From NCBI GenBank assembly GCA_900473045.1, contig UCKS01000012.1, forward strand, positions 1-64,000: a DNA stretch of 64,000 nucleotides, read 5' to 3'. The notes under the pieces were generated by a model, which was not told the origin of the DNA, searched no databases, and saw only the letters and a program-made list of their open reading frames with translations. Of this stretch, positions 25,000-33,526 are shown one piece after another. Position 1 is the first letter of the stretch; each line of letters begins with the position of its first letter. The DNA comes from Hyphomicrobiales bacterium (GTDB taxonomy: Bacteria > Pseudomonadota > Alphaproteobacteria > Rhizobiales > Rhizobiaceae). The position numbers were made by a program, and so were the translations under genes.

Positions 25000-26139
25000 T
25001 CATCGCACGCGCTTTGTATTTTCGGCGGCGGCGGATTGCTGTGCGGCGTCACCGCCGAGCTTCACCTTCATGCCCTCGGTCATGAACTGCGTCCCGGCGG
25101 TCACCACGACATCCCCAGGCTTCAATCCTTCGGCGATCCGCACGCCGTCATTGGTGAAGTCGGCGACCGTGACAGGGCGGGAATGCACGGTCTCGGCGCT
25201 GCGATCGACGGTCCAGACGATCGGCTGGTCGTCCTTCTTGGCAAGCGCGCTCAAGGGGATGGAGACCAGTTGCTGGGTATCGGCAGCAGCGGCGAGAATG
25301 CCGGCGGTCATGCCGAGAAGCACATTCGGATCATTCGGCAGGCTGATGCGGACGGCGAATGTACGCGACTGCGGCTCGGCGCTACCGGCGACTTCCCGCA
25401 CCTTGCCCTGCAGCATCAAGGCGGCATCCGACCAGAACCCGACGGTGACCACCTTGCCGGGCTTGAATTGGGCAATATCCGTTTCGGGAATGGCGACAAG
25501 CACTTCTTTTTCGCCATCGACGGCGACGCTGACAACCGGCGTTCCCGAGCCGACGACCTGGCCGATATCGGCGTTGATCGCGGTGACGATGCCGTTCTGG
25601 TCGGACTTCAGATTGGTATAGCTGACCTGGTTCTTCGCCTGATCGAGCGCCGATCGCGCCGAGTCACGCGTGGCAACGGCCTGATTGTAGCCGAGCGTTG
25701 CCTGTTCGAGCTGCGATTTCGGCGAAACGTTCTTGGCAAACAGCTGTTCGGCACGGATGCGTGCCAGTTCCGTCGTTTCGACCTGCCGCTCAGTGGCATC
25801 GAGGCTTGCCTTGGCGCTGGTCAATGCGAGTTCGTAGTCGGACGGATCAATCCGGGCGAGCAGATCGCCGGATTTGACGCGCTGGCCGATATCGACGAGG
25901 CGTTCGGTGATCTTGCCGTTGACGCGGAAACCGAGATTCATCTCGGTACGGGCGCGGACCGTGCCGGAATAGCTGAGCGTGCGCGACGTATCGATGGCGG
26001 CAATCTCGACCACATTTACCGGCCGCACGATTGCCTTGGTCTCGGCCTTTTCTTCAGAGCAGCCGGAGAGAGCCAAAACAGCGGCAGACAGGATGGAAAC
26101 GGCGGACAAACGAATATAGTTATGGCTTGGCGAAAGCAT
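25000..26139 (-). CDS. RND efflux membrane-fusion (periplasmic adaptor) lipoprotein
   Basis: A 379-residue adaptor. It has a lipoprotein signal with lipobox LSGC near residue 26, a biotinyl-lipoyl half (LGFRVNGKITERLVDIGQRVKSGDLLARID), a coiled-coil hairpin of about residues 90-160, and beta-barrel and membrane-proximal parts. AGGAG lies 7 bases before the ATG at 26139. It is the first gene of the two-gene pump operon; the tetR gene ends 55 bases upstream on the same strand, so read-through is possible. Confidence 0.92.
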   Translation of the reverse strand: MLSPSHNYIRLSAVSILSAAVLALSGCSEEKAETKAIVRPVNVVEIAAIDTSRTLSYSGTVRARTEMNLGFRVNGKITERLVDIGQRVKSGDLLARIDPSDYELALTSAKASLDATERQVETTELARIRAEQLFAKNVSPKSQLEQATLGYNQAVATRDSARSALDQAKNQVSYTNLKSDQNGIVTAINADIGQVVGSGTPVVSVAVDGEKEVLVAIPETDIAQFKPGKVVTVGFWSDAALMLQGKVREVAGSAEPQSRTFAVRISLPNDPNVLLGMTAGILAAAADTQQLVSIPLSALAKKDDQPIVWTVDRSAETVHSRPVTVADFTNDGVRIAEGLKPGDVVVTAGTQFMTEGMKVKLGGDAAQQSAAAENTKRVR

Positions 26140-26194
26140 GTTCGCACTCCTGATCAAAAATGAAGTCGGGAAAGCAGGCCGCTAACGGCCGCGT

Positions 26195-26797
26195 TCATCT
26201 CAAAGCATTGATGGCAAATTCGGTAATTTCATCGGGCGTCGCCCGGTTCGGCTTGGAAAGACATTGAGACACCAGTTGCGGGTGGCACATGACCACGGTC
26301 GCTGCCCCAAAGGATCGGGCTGCGACCGCCGGGTCCTGCTCGGCAAACTCACCGGCGGCGATACCCTGGCGGATGATCTCCTCCAGCAGTTCATGCATGT
26401 GGTCGATATGCTTCTCGATAACATGCCAGTCACGCTCGATCGCGACGATGACCATCTCGTGGACCTTTTCATGATCGAGCATGGCGGTCACGATCAACTG
26501 ATATTCCGCCTGCAGATAGCGGCGCAGGCGATCGGCAGCGCTGATCGGTAGACGCGAGATTTCATAGGCCTGCTGGTAACTGCCGCCGAGCATGCGGCCG
26601 CAGATCGCCTGATGGATTTCGGTCTTGGAGGCAAAGAAACGGTAGATGTTGGCCGGCGACATGCCGAGATCGCGCGCGATGTCGGCAACATTGGTCTTGG
26701 CATAGCCATAGTGCCGGAACAGCCGTTCGGCTGCTTCCAGAATTCGCGTGATGTTTTCCTGCCGCGCGATATCAGGGATATCCGTGCTGCCGTCCAT
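26195..26797 (-). CDS. TetR-family regulator of the efflux pump
   Basis: A 200-residue TetR repressor with an N-terminal helix-turn-helix (ILEAAERLFRHYGYAKTNVADIARDLGMSPANIYRFFASK) and a C-terminal ligand domain of the TetR_C type. Start at the ATG 26797 (MDGSTDIPD), with AAGG nine bases before it. Position directly upstream of the adaptor and pump genes, and the large inverted repeat in front, point to local autoregulation and pump control. Confidence 0.88.
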   Translation of the reverse strand: MDGSTDIPDIARQENITRILEAAERLFRHYGYAKTNVADIARDLGMSPANIYRFFASKTEIHQAICGRMLGGSYQQAYEISRLPISAADRLRRYLQAEYQLIVTAMLDHEKVHEMVIVAIERDWHVIEKHIDHMHELLEEIIRQGIAAGEFAEQDPAVAARSFGAATVVMCHPQLVSQCLSKPNRATPDEITEFAINALR

Positions 26798-26808
26798 ATT
26801 GTTAAACC

Positions 26809-26856
26809 TTCGAATTACGACTGACGAATTTTGAATTTCGTCAGTCGTAATTCGAA
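26809..26856. promoter_or_regulatory. Perfect 20-base inverted repeat upstream of tetR
   Basis: TTCGAATTACGACTGACGAA (26809-26828) is exactly repeated in inverse orientation at 26837-26856 around an 8-base spacer. It lies 12 bases before the tetR start codon, so it most likely contains the operator of the repressor; as RNA it would also form a strong hairpin after the LysR gene, but without a T tract. Confidence 0.7.
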
Positions 26857-26882
26857 ATGTCCTCTCTGTCAACTGGGGCGCT

Positions 26883-27803
26883 TTAAGCGGCGGTCAGTGA
26901 CGTTGCCGCCTGCAGGTTCCGGTCGGCGCGCAGTTCAGCCACCAGGAAATCGACGAAAGCCCGGGTTTTGGCGGATATATGGCGGCCCTCGGCATGCATC
27001 ACGTGGATCGGAATGGGCGGCTCCTCATAGTCGGAAAGCACGATATCGAGCCTTCCGGAGCTCACCGCAGATGCCACCTGATAGGACAGCGCGCTGGTCA
27101 GGCCCCAGCCGTTGAGCGCTGCGGAGATCGAGGCATCGACGGTGTTACAGAACAACCGCGGGCGCAGCGTGACATGGCTGTTCTCCCCGCCCACGAAGCG
27201 CCAATCCTGTGGCGCGGATGAACCGGTATTGGCAATGATGGTATGCGCGGCAAGATCGGCCGGAACCTGCGGTACCGGATATTTCTCAAAATAGGATGGC
27301 GCACCACAGATCACCCGCCGCACGCTTCCGACCTTGATGGCGTGGTATCCGGAATCCGGCAGTTGCCCGATGCGCAAGGCAACATCGATGCCCTCTTCCA
27401 GCAGGTTGACGACACGGTCGAGCAAAAGGGCGCGTCCATTGACGGCTGGATGCAGCGTCAGAAAGGATGTCAGCGCCGGCATGACGTAAATCTGGCCAAA
27501 CAGGACGGGCGCCGTCACCGTGAGCAGCCCGGAGGGTGTCGCATGAGAGCCGCCGGCCGAGGCTTCGGCCTCATCGATATCGGCAAGGATGCGGCGGCAA
27601 TCCTCGACATAGCGGCTGCCGGCCGCCGTCAGCTTCACCGATCGGGTCGACCGCAGGAAAAGCCGGGCGCCCGTCAGGTCCTCCAGATACGCAATGGCAC
27701 GGGTGACCGCCGGAGGGCTCATGTTGAGGACGCGCGCCGCCTGCGCAAAGCTGCCCGTATCCGCAGCCTTTACCAGAACCCGCATGGATTGAAGCCTGTC
27801 CAC
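26883..27803 (-). CDS. LysR-family transcriptional regulator
   Basis: A 306-residue LysR protein: DNA-binding helices (DRLQSMRVLVKAADTGSFAQAARVL, PPAVTRAIAYLEDLTG, FLRSTRSVKLTAAG) and an effector domain. I chose the GTG at 27803 because GGAAGGG stands just before it and the frame then begins at the usual LysR position; the upstream ATG at 27830 falls inside the operator dyad. Divergent from a glutathione S-transferase gene, which it probably regulates. Confidence 0.87.
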   Translation of the reverse strand: MDRLQSMRVLVKAADTGSFAQAARVLNMSPPAVTRAIAYLEDLTGARLFLRSTRSVKLTAAGSRYVEDCRRILADIDEAEASAGGSHATPSGLLTVTAPVLFGQIYVMPALTSFLTLHPAVNGRALLLDRVVNLLEEGIDVALRIGQLPDSGYHAIKVGSVRRVICGAPSYFEKYPVPQVPADLAAHTIIANTGSSAPQDWRFVGGENSHVTLRPRLFCNTVDASISAALNGWGLTSALSYQVASAVSSGRLDIVLSDYEEPPIPIHVMHAEGRHISAKTRAFVDFLVAELRADRNLQAATSLTAA

Positions 27804-27820
27804 CTTGGCCCTTCCACCTG

Positions 27821-27843
27821 ATTGTTCCATTGAATGGAATAAT
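27821..27843. promoter_or_regulatory. LysR operator dyad between regulator and GST
   Basis: ATTGTTCCATT (27821-27831) and AATGGAATAAT (27833-27843) are inverted repeats matching at 10 of 11 positions around one central base, about 85 bases before the GST gene. Typical in position and size for a LysR regulatory site. Confidence 0.6.
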
Positions 27844-27927
27844 ATCTTGTCTCTTATCGTACTTCTGTTTCCATGAAGAAAGAAACACTTTCTCCCAAGG
27901 ACAATCAACGTCCCAAGGAGACCGTCG

Positions 27928-28545
27928 ATGAAACTTTACTATCACCCGCTGTCCGGCCACGCGCACCGCGCCCGGCTGTTCCTCTCGCTGCTGGGGATCG
28001 AGACGGAACTGGTCGAAGTCGATCTTGCTGCCCGCGCCCACAAGAGCCCGGAATTCCTCAAGCTCAATCCTTTCGGCCAGGTTCCGGTGCTCGACGATGA
28101 TGGCACGATCATTGCTGATTCCAATGCCATCCTCGTCTATCTCGCCAAGAAAACGGCGGCGAAGGACTGGCTGCCGGAGGATCCGAAGGGGGCGGCGGCC
28201 GTACAGCGCTGGCTTTCAATCGCCGCCGGCGAAATTGCCTATGGCCCCTGTGCTGCACGGCTTGTCACCGTCTTTGGCGCGGGCTTCAATGCCGACGAAG
28301 TCATCGCCCGCGCTTATCTCATCCTGCAGCACATCGAGACAGCTCTTGACGGCCGCCCATGGATTGCCGCCGACCAGCCGACCATCGCCGATGTTGCGCT
28401 CTACAGCTACATCGCCCGAGCGCCGGAGGGCAATGTCGATCGCGGCGCCTATGCCAATATCAGTGCCTGGCTGAAGCGTGTCGAAGCCCTTCCCGGTTTC
28501 GTCGCCTTCCAGAAGACCGAGATCGGCATTCCGGAGGCTGCCTGA
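27928..28545 (+). CDS. Glutathione S-transferase family protein
   Basis: A 205-residue GST: thioredoxin-fold N-terminus ([20 protein letters not shown]) with a Ser in the catalytic loop, [13 protein letters not shown] with the cis-Pro, the glutathione-contact turn [12 protein letters not shown], and an all-helical C-terminal half containing [10 protein letters not shown]. Substrate unknown. AAGGAG lies 7 bases before the start. It precedes a flavin-binding protein by 56 bases and both are probably driven by the divergent LysR protein. Confidence 0.9.
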   Translation: MKLYYHPLSGHAHRARLFLSLLGIETELVEVDLAARAHKSPEFLKLNPFGQVPVLDDDGTIIADSNAILVYLAKKTAAKDWLPEDPKGAAAVQRWLSIAAGEIAYGPCAARLVTVFGAGFNADEVIARAYLILQHIETALDGRPWIAADQPTIADVALYSYIARAPEGNVDRGAYANISAWLKRVEALPGFVAFQKTEIGIPEAA

Positions 28546-28601
28546 ACAACCCTTCGGGCTACACGCAGCGCCTTGCCAACGGTTCATCAAAGGATCAAAA
28601 A

Positions 28602-29603
28602 ATGTCGACTCTCAACACGACAGATCGGGCATCGCCGTGGCATGCGGGTGAGCAAGTGCTGCAGCATCGGGCCGGAGTGGCCGAGCGCATGGAAGAGCTT
28701 GGCCGCCGGGTGCTGCGCGATCACCTGATCGATCAGCATCGCGCCTTCTATCCGCAACTTCCGTTTATCGTACTGGGCACCATCGACGGCAGAGGGGACG
28801 CATGGGCGACGATACGGGCGGCCAATCCGGGTTTTCTGCAAAGCCCGGATCCGCACACCCTGAATGTTCGCCTGAGCCGGGAGCGCGACGACCCGGCGGA
28901 TGGCGGAATGGCCGATGGTGCGGCGATCGGCATGCTCGGCATCGAACTGCACACGCGACGGCGCAATCGCCTGAACGGAACCATCCGCAGGTCTGGGCGT
29001 GAGGGTTTCGACGTCGATGTCGGCCAGTCCTACGGCAATTGTCCGAAGTATATCCAGCTGCGCGATTTCCACTTTGTCCGCGCTCCTTCGGCAGGCCCGG
29101 TCACCGGGCCAATGACATTGGGAACGCTCGATGCAGGGGCTCGGCAGATGATCGCCGCAGCCGACACATTTTTCGTCGCGACGTATTCGGAGTTCGAGAA
29201 TGGACAGCGGCAGGCGGATGTCTCGCACCGGGGTGGCAAACCCGGTTTTGTCAGGGTCGGCAACGACGGCGTGCTGACGATTCCGGACTTCGCCGGCAAC
29301 CTGTTCTTCAACACGCTCGGCAATATCCTCGCCAACGGCAAGGCCGGTCTGGTGTTCGCCGATTTCGACACCGGCGACCTGCTGCAGCTTTCCGGCGATG
29401 CGTGCGTTGTTTTAGATTCGCCCGAAATCGAGGCGTTCGAGGGGGCCGAACGTCTCTGGCGCTTCACGCCACGCCGTATCATCCGGCGGCCGGATGCGCT
29501 GCCGCTGCGCTGGGCGTCTCCTGTTGACAGTCAATCGCCGAGCCTGCGTATGACCGGAAGTTGGGACGAGGCGGAAAGCCGGTTGAGCGCATCGACGGCC
29601 TGA
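28602..29603 (+). CDS. Pyridoxamine 5'-phosphate oxidase-family FMN-binding protein
   Basis: A 333-residue protein with a split-barrel flavin domain. Family features: MEELGRRVLRDHLIDQHRAFYPQLPFIVLGTIDGRG in the N-terminal half and, later, FFVATYSEF and VSHRGGKPGFVRV ... DFAGNLFFNTLGNILANGKAGLVFADF. Members bind FMN and act on small redox or phosphate-bearing substrates, but no specific reaction can be assigned. AAAGGA precedes the ATG at 28602. Likely co-transcribed with the GST gene. Confidence 0.82.
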   Translation: MSTLNTTDRASPWHAGEQVLQHRAGVAERMEELGRRVLRDHLIDQHRAFYPQLPFIVLGTIDGRGDAWATIRAANPGFLQSPDPHTLNVRLSRERDDPADGGMADGAAIGMLGIELHTRRRNRLNGTIRRSGREGFDVDVGQSYGNCPKYIQLRDFHFVRAPSAGPVTGPMTLGTLDAGARQMIAAADTFFVATYSEFENGQRQADVSHRGGKPGFVRVGNDGVLTIPDFAGNLFFNTLGNILANGKAGLVFADFDTGDLLQLSGDACVVLDSPEIEAFEGAERLWRFTPRRIIRRPDALPLRWASPVDSQSPSLRMTGSWDEAESRLSASTA

Positions 29604-29715
29604 TACCCGGCGTGAAGGGGTGATTCTGCCGATATCTTCATGCGGACTGGTCCCGGCAGGAACTTCCATTGCCGCCGGGACTTTAAGACGTGGCGCGACC
29701 CGTTGGAGGAATGCC

Positions 29716-30150
29716 ATGTCCGAAAAACCCAGTCTCTTTTCAAGATTTTCCGGTGGGGTCGCGCAGCTGACCGGCAAACCTGCGACATTCGTGATTGCCG
29801 TCGCCGGTATTCTGATCTGGGCCCTTACCGGCCCGCTCTTCGGGTTTTCCGAAACGTGGCAGTTGGTCGTCAACACCGGAACGACGATCATCACCTTCCT
29901 CATGGTCTTCGTGCTGCAGAATTCCCAGAACCGGGATGGCAAGGCCGTTCAGGCAAAGCTCGACGAACTGATCCTGACCAGCGAAGCCGAGAATCGTTTC
30001 ATGGGCATTGAGCATCTCGACGAGACAGAGCTCAAACGGCTGACCGAGCTTTTGCGGGAGGCTGCCGAAAGCGAGCCGGATCATGCCCTTGCCGGAAAGG
30101 TCGATCACCTCATCCGCGACCGGCGCACAAAGCTGAAAAAGAAGGTGTAA
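29716..30150 (+). CDS. Low-affinity iron permease-family membrane protein
   Basis: A 144-residue protein with two membrane segments (FVIAVAGILIWALTGPLFGF and the stretch around TIITFLMVFVLQ) joined by SETWQLVVNTGT, then NSQNRDGKAVQAKLDELI, which is the signature of the low-affinity iron/copper permease family. The C-terminal half is a charged helical cytoplasmic tail. True transport by these small bacterial members is not well proven. GGAGG lies 6 bases before the ATG at 29716. Confidence 0.82.
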   Translation: MSEKPSLFSRFSGGVAQLTGKPATFVIAVAGILIWALTGPLFGFSETWQLVVNTGTTIITFLMVFVLQNSQNRDGKAVQAKLDELILTSEAENRFMGIEHLDETELKRLTELLREAAESEPDHALAGKVDHLIRDRRTKLKKKV

Positions 30151-30239
30151 TCACCGGATTATCAATTCCTCATACAATATATGTCGGGCCTCAAATGAAC
30201 CCGAAAGCGTGCTATGCGTTGGTATGAGAGGAGAAACCG

Positions 30240-30713
30240 ATGAGCCGCGCATTCACCAAGGAAATCGACGACGCCCCGCCTCCGCCCGTTCCCGAGCGGC
30301 CGATCAGCACCGCCAGAAATCTCGTCACGCCCAACGGTGCCCGGCAGATCGAGCAGATGTTTGCTGTGCTCACCCAGCAGACTGCCGCGACCAGCGACAG
30401 CGAGGTGCTTGCTGCTCTGAAGCGCGATCTACGCTATTGGGAAGCGCGGCGCGCTAGCATGGAGATCCTGGAACCCGGCGAGGAACCTGCCTTGGTGCGG
30501 TTCGGAACGCACGTCTCGATCGAGCGTGGCGGCGCGGTCCGGGATATCCGCATCGTCGGAGAAGACGAGGCTGATCCTTCGACCGGATCAATCGCCTGGA
30601 CATCGCCGCTTGCCCGCGCGCTCGAAGGTGCCGCCCCCGGCGACACGGTCGAGTTCGAAGTGGCTGGCCGTGAAGAGGATATCGTTGTGCTGTCCATCGG
30701 CGGAACGGGTTAA
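30240..30713 (+). CDS. GreA/GreB-family transcription elongation factor-like protein
   Basis: A 157-residue protein. The C-terminal FKBP-like domain is clear (VRFGTHVSI, RIVGEDEADPSTGSIAWTSPLARALEGAAPGDTVEFEV) and binds RNA polymerase in the family. The N-terminal part should be the coiled coil that enters the secondary channel, but it lacks the GDLKENAEY-type tip of classic GreA, so transcript-cleavage activity is doubtful and an alternative regulatory role is possible. GAGGAGAAACCG precedes the ATG. Confidence 0.78.
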   Translation: MSRAFTKEIDDAPPPPVPERPISTARNLVTPNGARQIEQMFAVLTQQTAATSDSEVLAALKRDLRYWEARRASMEILEPGEEPALVRFGTHVSIERGGAVRDIRIVGEDEADPSTGSIAWTSPLARALEGAAPGDTVEFEVAGREEDIVVLSIGGTG

Positions 30714-30808
30714 GTCCCGGCTCGGCCAACCCTGCAAAAACCATCCTTTCATTGATCTCATCGGCAAATCACGGCAAGACCGTGCAGACGACGATGTGAG
30801 GACATGAT

Positions 30809-31495
30809 TTGGAGACCACGCTTTATCTGCCGATCAAAGGTTTTCTCGAAGCCGCCGGCTACACCGTCAAGGGTGAGATCGCCGGTTGCGATATGGTCGG
30901 CCTTAGCCCCGACGAGCCGCCGGTCGTGGTCATCTGCGAACTTAAGCTCAGTTTCAATCTCGAACTCATCCTTCAGGCTGTCGACAGGGCCGCAGCGAGT
31001 GACGAAGTGTGGATCGCAGCCCGCGTTTCGGCCAAGGGAAAGGGCCGCGAAAGCGATCGCCGCTACCGCAATCTCTGCCGGCGGCTCGGTTTCGGCATGC
31101 TGAGTGTCTCCGACAACGGTACCGTCGATGTTCTTGTCAGCCCGGATGCGCTGATGCCGCGCAAAAACCCGCGCAAGCGGTCGCGGCTGGTCAATGAGCA
31201 CAAGAAGCGCAAGGGCGACCCGGCCATGGGCGGCAGCACGCGCTCGCCGATCATGACCGCCTACCGGCAGCAGGCGCTGGCCTGCGCTGCGGCACTTCAG
31301 GGCGGACCTTTACGTCCAAAGGATCTGAAGACGATCACGCCATCGGCCGCAACCATCCTGCGCGGCAATGTCTATGGCTGGTTCGAGCGCATCGACCGTG
31401 GCATTTATGGTCTGACGGCCTCCGGCGCGGAAGCCCTGATCCGGTGGCCCGTTGCCGCCACCGATGTTGACGGCGCAATGACCGCGGCCGTTTGA
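30809..31495 (+). CDS. DUF2161 (PD-(D/E)XK nuclease-like) protein
   Basis: A 228-residue protein of the DUF2161/COG5482 type. The N-terminal half looks like a restriction-endonuclease-like fold: IAGCDMVGL, then VVICELKLSFNLELILQAVDR with the E-x-K pair. A basic linker (KNPRKRSRLVNEHKKRKGD) leads to a C-terminal helical region resembling a winged helix. No substrate is known. I read the start as TTG at 30809, preceded by GAGGA; there is no in-frame ATG nearby. Ends 2 bases from the converging hydrolase gene. Confidence 0.72.
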   Translation: METTLYLPIKGFLEAAGYTVKGEIAGCDMVGLSPDEPPVVVICELKLSFNLELILQAVDRAAASDEVWIAARVSAKGKGRESDRRYRNLCRRLGFGMLSVSDNGTVDVLVSPDALMPRKNPRKRSRLVNEHKKRKGDPAMGGSTRSPIMTAYRQQALACAAALQGGPLRPKDLKTITPSAATILRGNVYGWFERIDRGIYGLTASGAEALIRWPVAATDVDGAMTAAV

Positions 31496-31497
31496 AC

Positions 31498-32643
31498 TCA
31501 GACCGCGGCGCTGGACACTTTGCGCAGCATGGAAACGATGGCCTGATCCAGTTCAGCATCGACCGGCAACGTCTGCGACGACAGCTTGACGATGACGGTT
31601 GAGGTTGCCGGATCGACCCAGATCCATTGGCCGTGAATGCCGATGGCGGCAAGCTCACCCTCGCCGGTCTCGTACCAGTAGTTGCGATAGCTGCCCGATG
31701 GAAACAGGCTCGTCTGATCGCCATTCTTCCATGCCTCGCGGCTGCCACCGGTCCACAGATCGGCAATGAACGCCTCGACGTTCAGGCCGGAACCTTTCGT
31801 GCGGATGATTTCGCCGATCAGGGCCAGATCGCGCGCTGTCGCCGACATGCCGCCTGCGGCACGCGCGGTGCCGATGCGATCGACGGTGATCATCGCATCT
31901 GCGCGGGCGCCCATCGGTTGCCAGAGGTGCTCGCTCAGCAAACTCGGCAATCGCCCACCTGCGGCACGCTCCACAACGATGCCGGCGAGATCGGTATTCG
32001 GGGAGCGGTAAGCATGCTTTTCACCGTGTTTCCAGCCGCCTTTTCCGATACTGCAGATGAAACTCTTCAAATCCGGTGCAGGGCTGTCCGGCCTGTCGGG
32101 ATTCCAGCCGGTCGCCCGGCGATAGCGGTCGAAACCGCCGGATGTATCGAGATAGTCCTCGACAAAATCGACGCTGATTTCCATGTCGAACAGTTGTTGC
32201 ACTGTCGCGTCCGCGTAAGCCGAGCCTGCGGCCTCCGGCACATAATCGATCACCACCTTGTCGAAGGAGAGCACCCCCTTGCCCGCGAGAATTCCGGCAA
32301 GCAAAGCCGTCAGCGATTTCGACACGGAAAAGATGATATGCGGCTGGCCGGGGTTGGAATGATCCGCCGACCATTCGGCAACGATACGCCCATCGCGCAT
32401 CACCACGAGTTCGTCTGTCTCGCTTGCCGTCAGAAATTCTTCCAGCGATTGCCCCGTGCCATCGATGCCCGGAACCCGCAGGTTTTCAAGCCCAGCGAGA
32501 TCGCGGGATGGCGCCTGGCCCTGGCCTTTGGCCTTGATGACGGCGGAGGGCACGACCTCGCTGACATTCTGGAAGGCCCATTGCGAAAAGGGCGCCGTTC
32601 GCCAATTGGCCAGCGTCACGTCCGAGCGTTTGAAATCCGTCAT
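31498..32643 (-). CDS. Beta-lactamase-fold serine hydrolase (NylB/6-aminohexanoate-dimer hydrolase-like)
   Basis: A 381-residue serine hydrolase. The nucleophile motif S-x-x-K is in IFSVSKSLTALL, and HAYRSPNTDLAGIVVE matches the YRSxNTD block typical of 6-aminohexanoate-dimer hydrolase-like amidases rather than true beta-lactamases. There is no signal peptide, so it is cytoplasmic. An amide-hydrolysing role on linear amino-amides fits its place at the end of the amine gene block; it overlaps the preceding amidase gene by 4 bases. Confidence 0.82.
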   Translation of the reverse strand: MTDFKRSDVTLANWRTAPFSQWAFQNVSEVVPSAVIKAKGQGQAPSRDLAGLENLRVPGIDGTGQSLEEFLTASETDELVVMRDGRIVAEWSADHSNPGQPHIIFSVSKSLTALLAGILAGKGVLSFDKVVIDYVPEAAGSAYADATVQQLFDMEISVDFVEDYLDTSGGFDRYRRATGWNPDRPDSPAPDLKSFICSIGKGGWKHGEKHAYRSPNTDLAGIVVERAAGGRLPSLLSEHLWQPMGARADAMITVDRIGTARAAGGMSATARDLALIGEIIRTKGSGLNVEAFIADLWTGGSREAWKNGDQTSLFPSGSYRNYWYETGEGELAAIGIHGQWIWVDPATSTVIVKLSSQTLPVDAELDQAIVSMLRKVSSAAV

Positions 32644-33524
32644 GTCCTGTCTCCTCCATCCGCCGTCGCCAGCACACCGTACAATTCCGGGCGACGATCG
32701 CGGAACATGCCCCAGGCGGCCCGGTTATCGGCAAGGTCTTGCCGGTCGAAACTTGCGATGAGAACGGCCTCGCCTTCGCGGGGCGCACTTGCGACAAGCT
32801 CTCCGGCGGGTCCAGAGACAAAGGATGAGCCGTAATAGGATTGCGACTGGCCGCCGATGGTTTCCGAGCCGATGCGGTTGGCGGCGGCAACGGGCATCAT
32901 GTTGGCAGCGGCATGGCCGCGCATGACCATGCGCCAGTGTTCCATCGTATCGAGATCTGGTCGTGCCGGTTCCGAGCCGATGGCGGTCGGGTAGAGGATC
33001 ACTTCGGCGCCCATCAGCGCCATGGCGCGGGCGGCTTCCGGAAACCACTGGTCCCAGCAGATACCGACACCGATCGTGCCGAAGCGGGTCGGCCAAACCT
33101 TGAAGCCGGTATCGCCCGGCCGGAAATAGAATTTCTCGCTATAACCCGGACCATCGGGAATATGGGATTTGCGATAGACGCCGAGGATGTCTCCGGTGGC
33201 GTCGATCATCGCCACGCTATTGTAGAAGGCCTGGTTCTTTTTCTCGAAGAAGGAAACCGGCAGGACGATACCGAGTTCGCGCGCCAAAGCTTGCATCGGT
33301 GCGATGACCGGATGATCGGCAAGCGCATGCGCTCTGGCGAAATGGACGGGTTTCTGCGTCTGGCAAAAATACAGGCTCTCGAAGAGCTCCTGCACCAGCA
33401 CGATATTGGCGCCCTCCCCGGCGGCCTGCCGGATCAGGCGGGAGGCGGTGGCGAGGTTTTCCGCAAGATCGTCCGTGCAGGCGAACTGGACGACGCCCAA
33501 GGTCATCACAGAGCCGGAAGTCAT
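32640..33524 (-). CDS. aguB: Nitrilase-superfamily amidase, N-carbamoylputrescine amidase-like
   Basis: A 294-residue carbon-nitrogen hydrolase with the catalytic triad in place: Glu in LVQELFES, Lys in YRKSHIPDGPGYSEKFYF, and Cys in GVGICWDQWFPEAARAM. The IPDGPGYSEKFYFRPGD and CWDQWFPE segments are characteristic of N-carbamoylputrescine amidase (AguB), which gives putrescine, carbon dioxide and ammonia. It lies 2 bases after the acetylpolyamine amidohydrolase gene, which supports a polyamine role; a beta-ureidopropionase-like function cannot be excluded. Confidence 0.82.
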   Translation of the reverse strand: MTSGSVMTLGVVQFACTDDLAENLATASRLIRQAAGEGANIVLVQELFESLYFCQTQKPVHFARAHALADHPVIAPMQALARELGIVLPVSFFEKKNQAFYNSVAMIDATGDILGVYRKSHIPDGPGYSEKFYFRPGDTGFKVWPTRFGTIGVGICWDQWFPEAARAMALMGAEVILYPTAIGSEPARPDLDTMEHWRMVMRGHAAANMMPVAAANRIGSETIGGQSQSYYGSSFVSGPAGELVASAPREGEAVLIASFDRQDLADNRAAWGMFRDRRPELYGVLATADGGDRT

Positions 33525-33526
33525 GG

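Noticed and set aside
23379-25085. Long plus-strand frame opposite the RND pump gene
   Set aside because: Composition (His, Asp, Gly, Arg rich) is that of an antisense shadow; the pump gene is unambiguous.
31498-32643. Antibiotic-resistance beta-lactamase
   Set aside because: No signal peptide, and the YRSxNTD block and amine-gene setting fit a NylB-like amidase instead.
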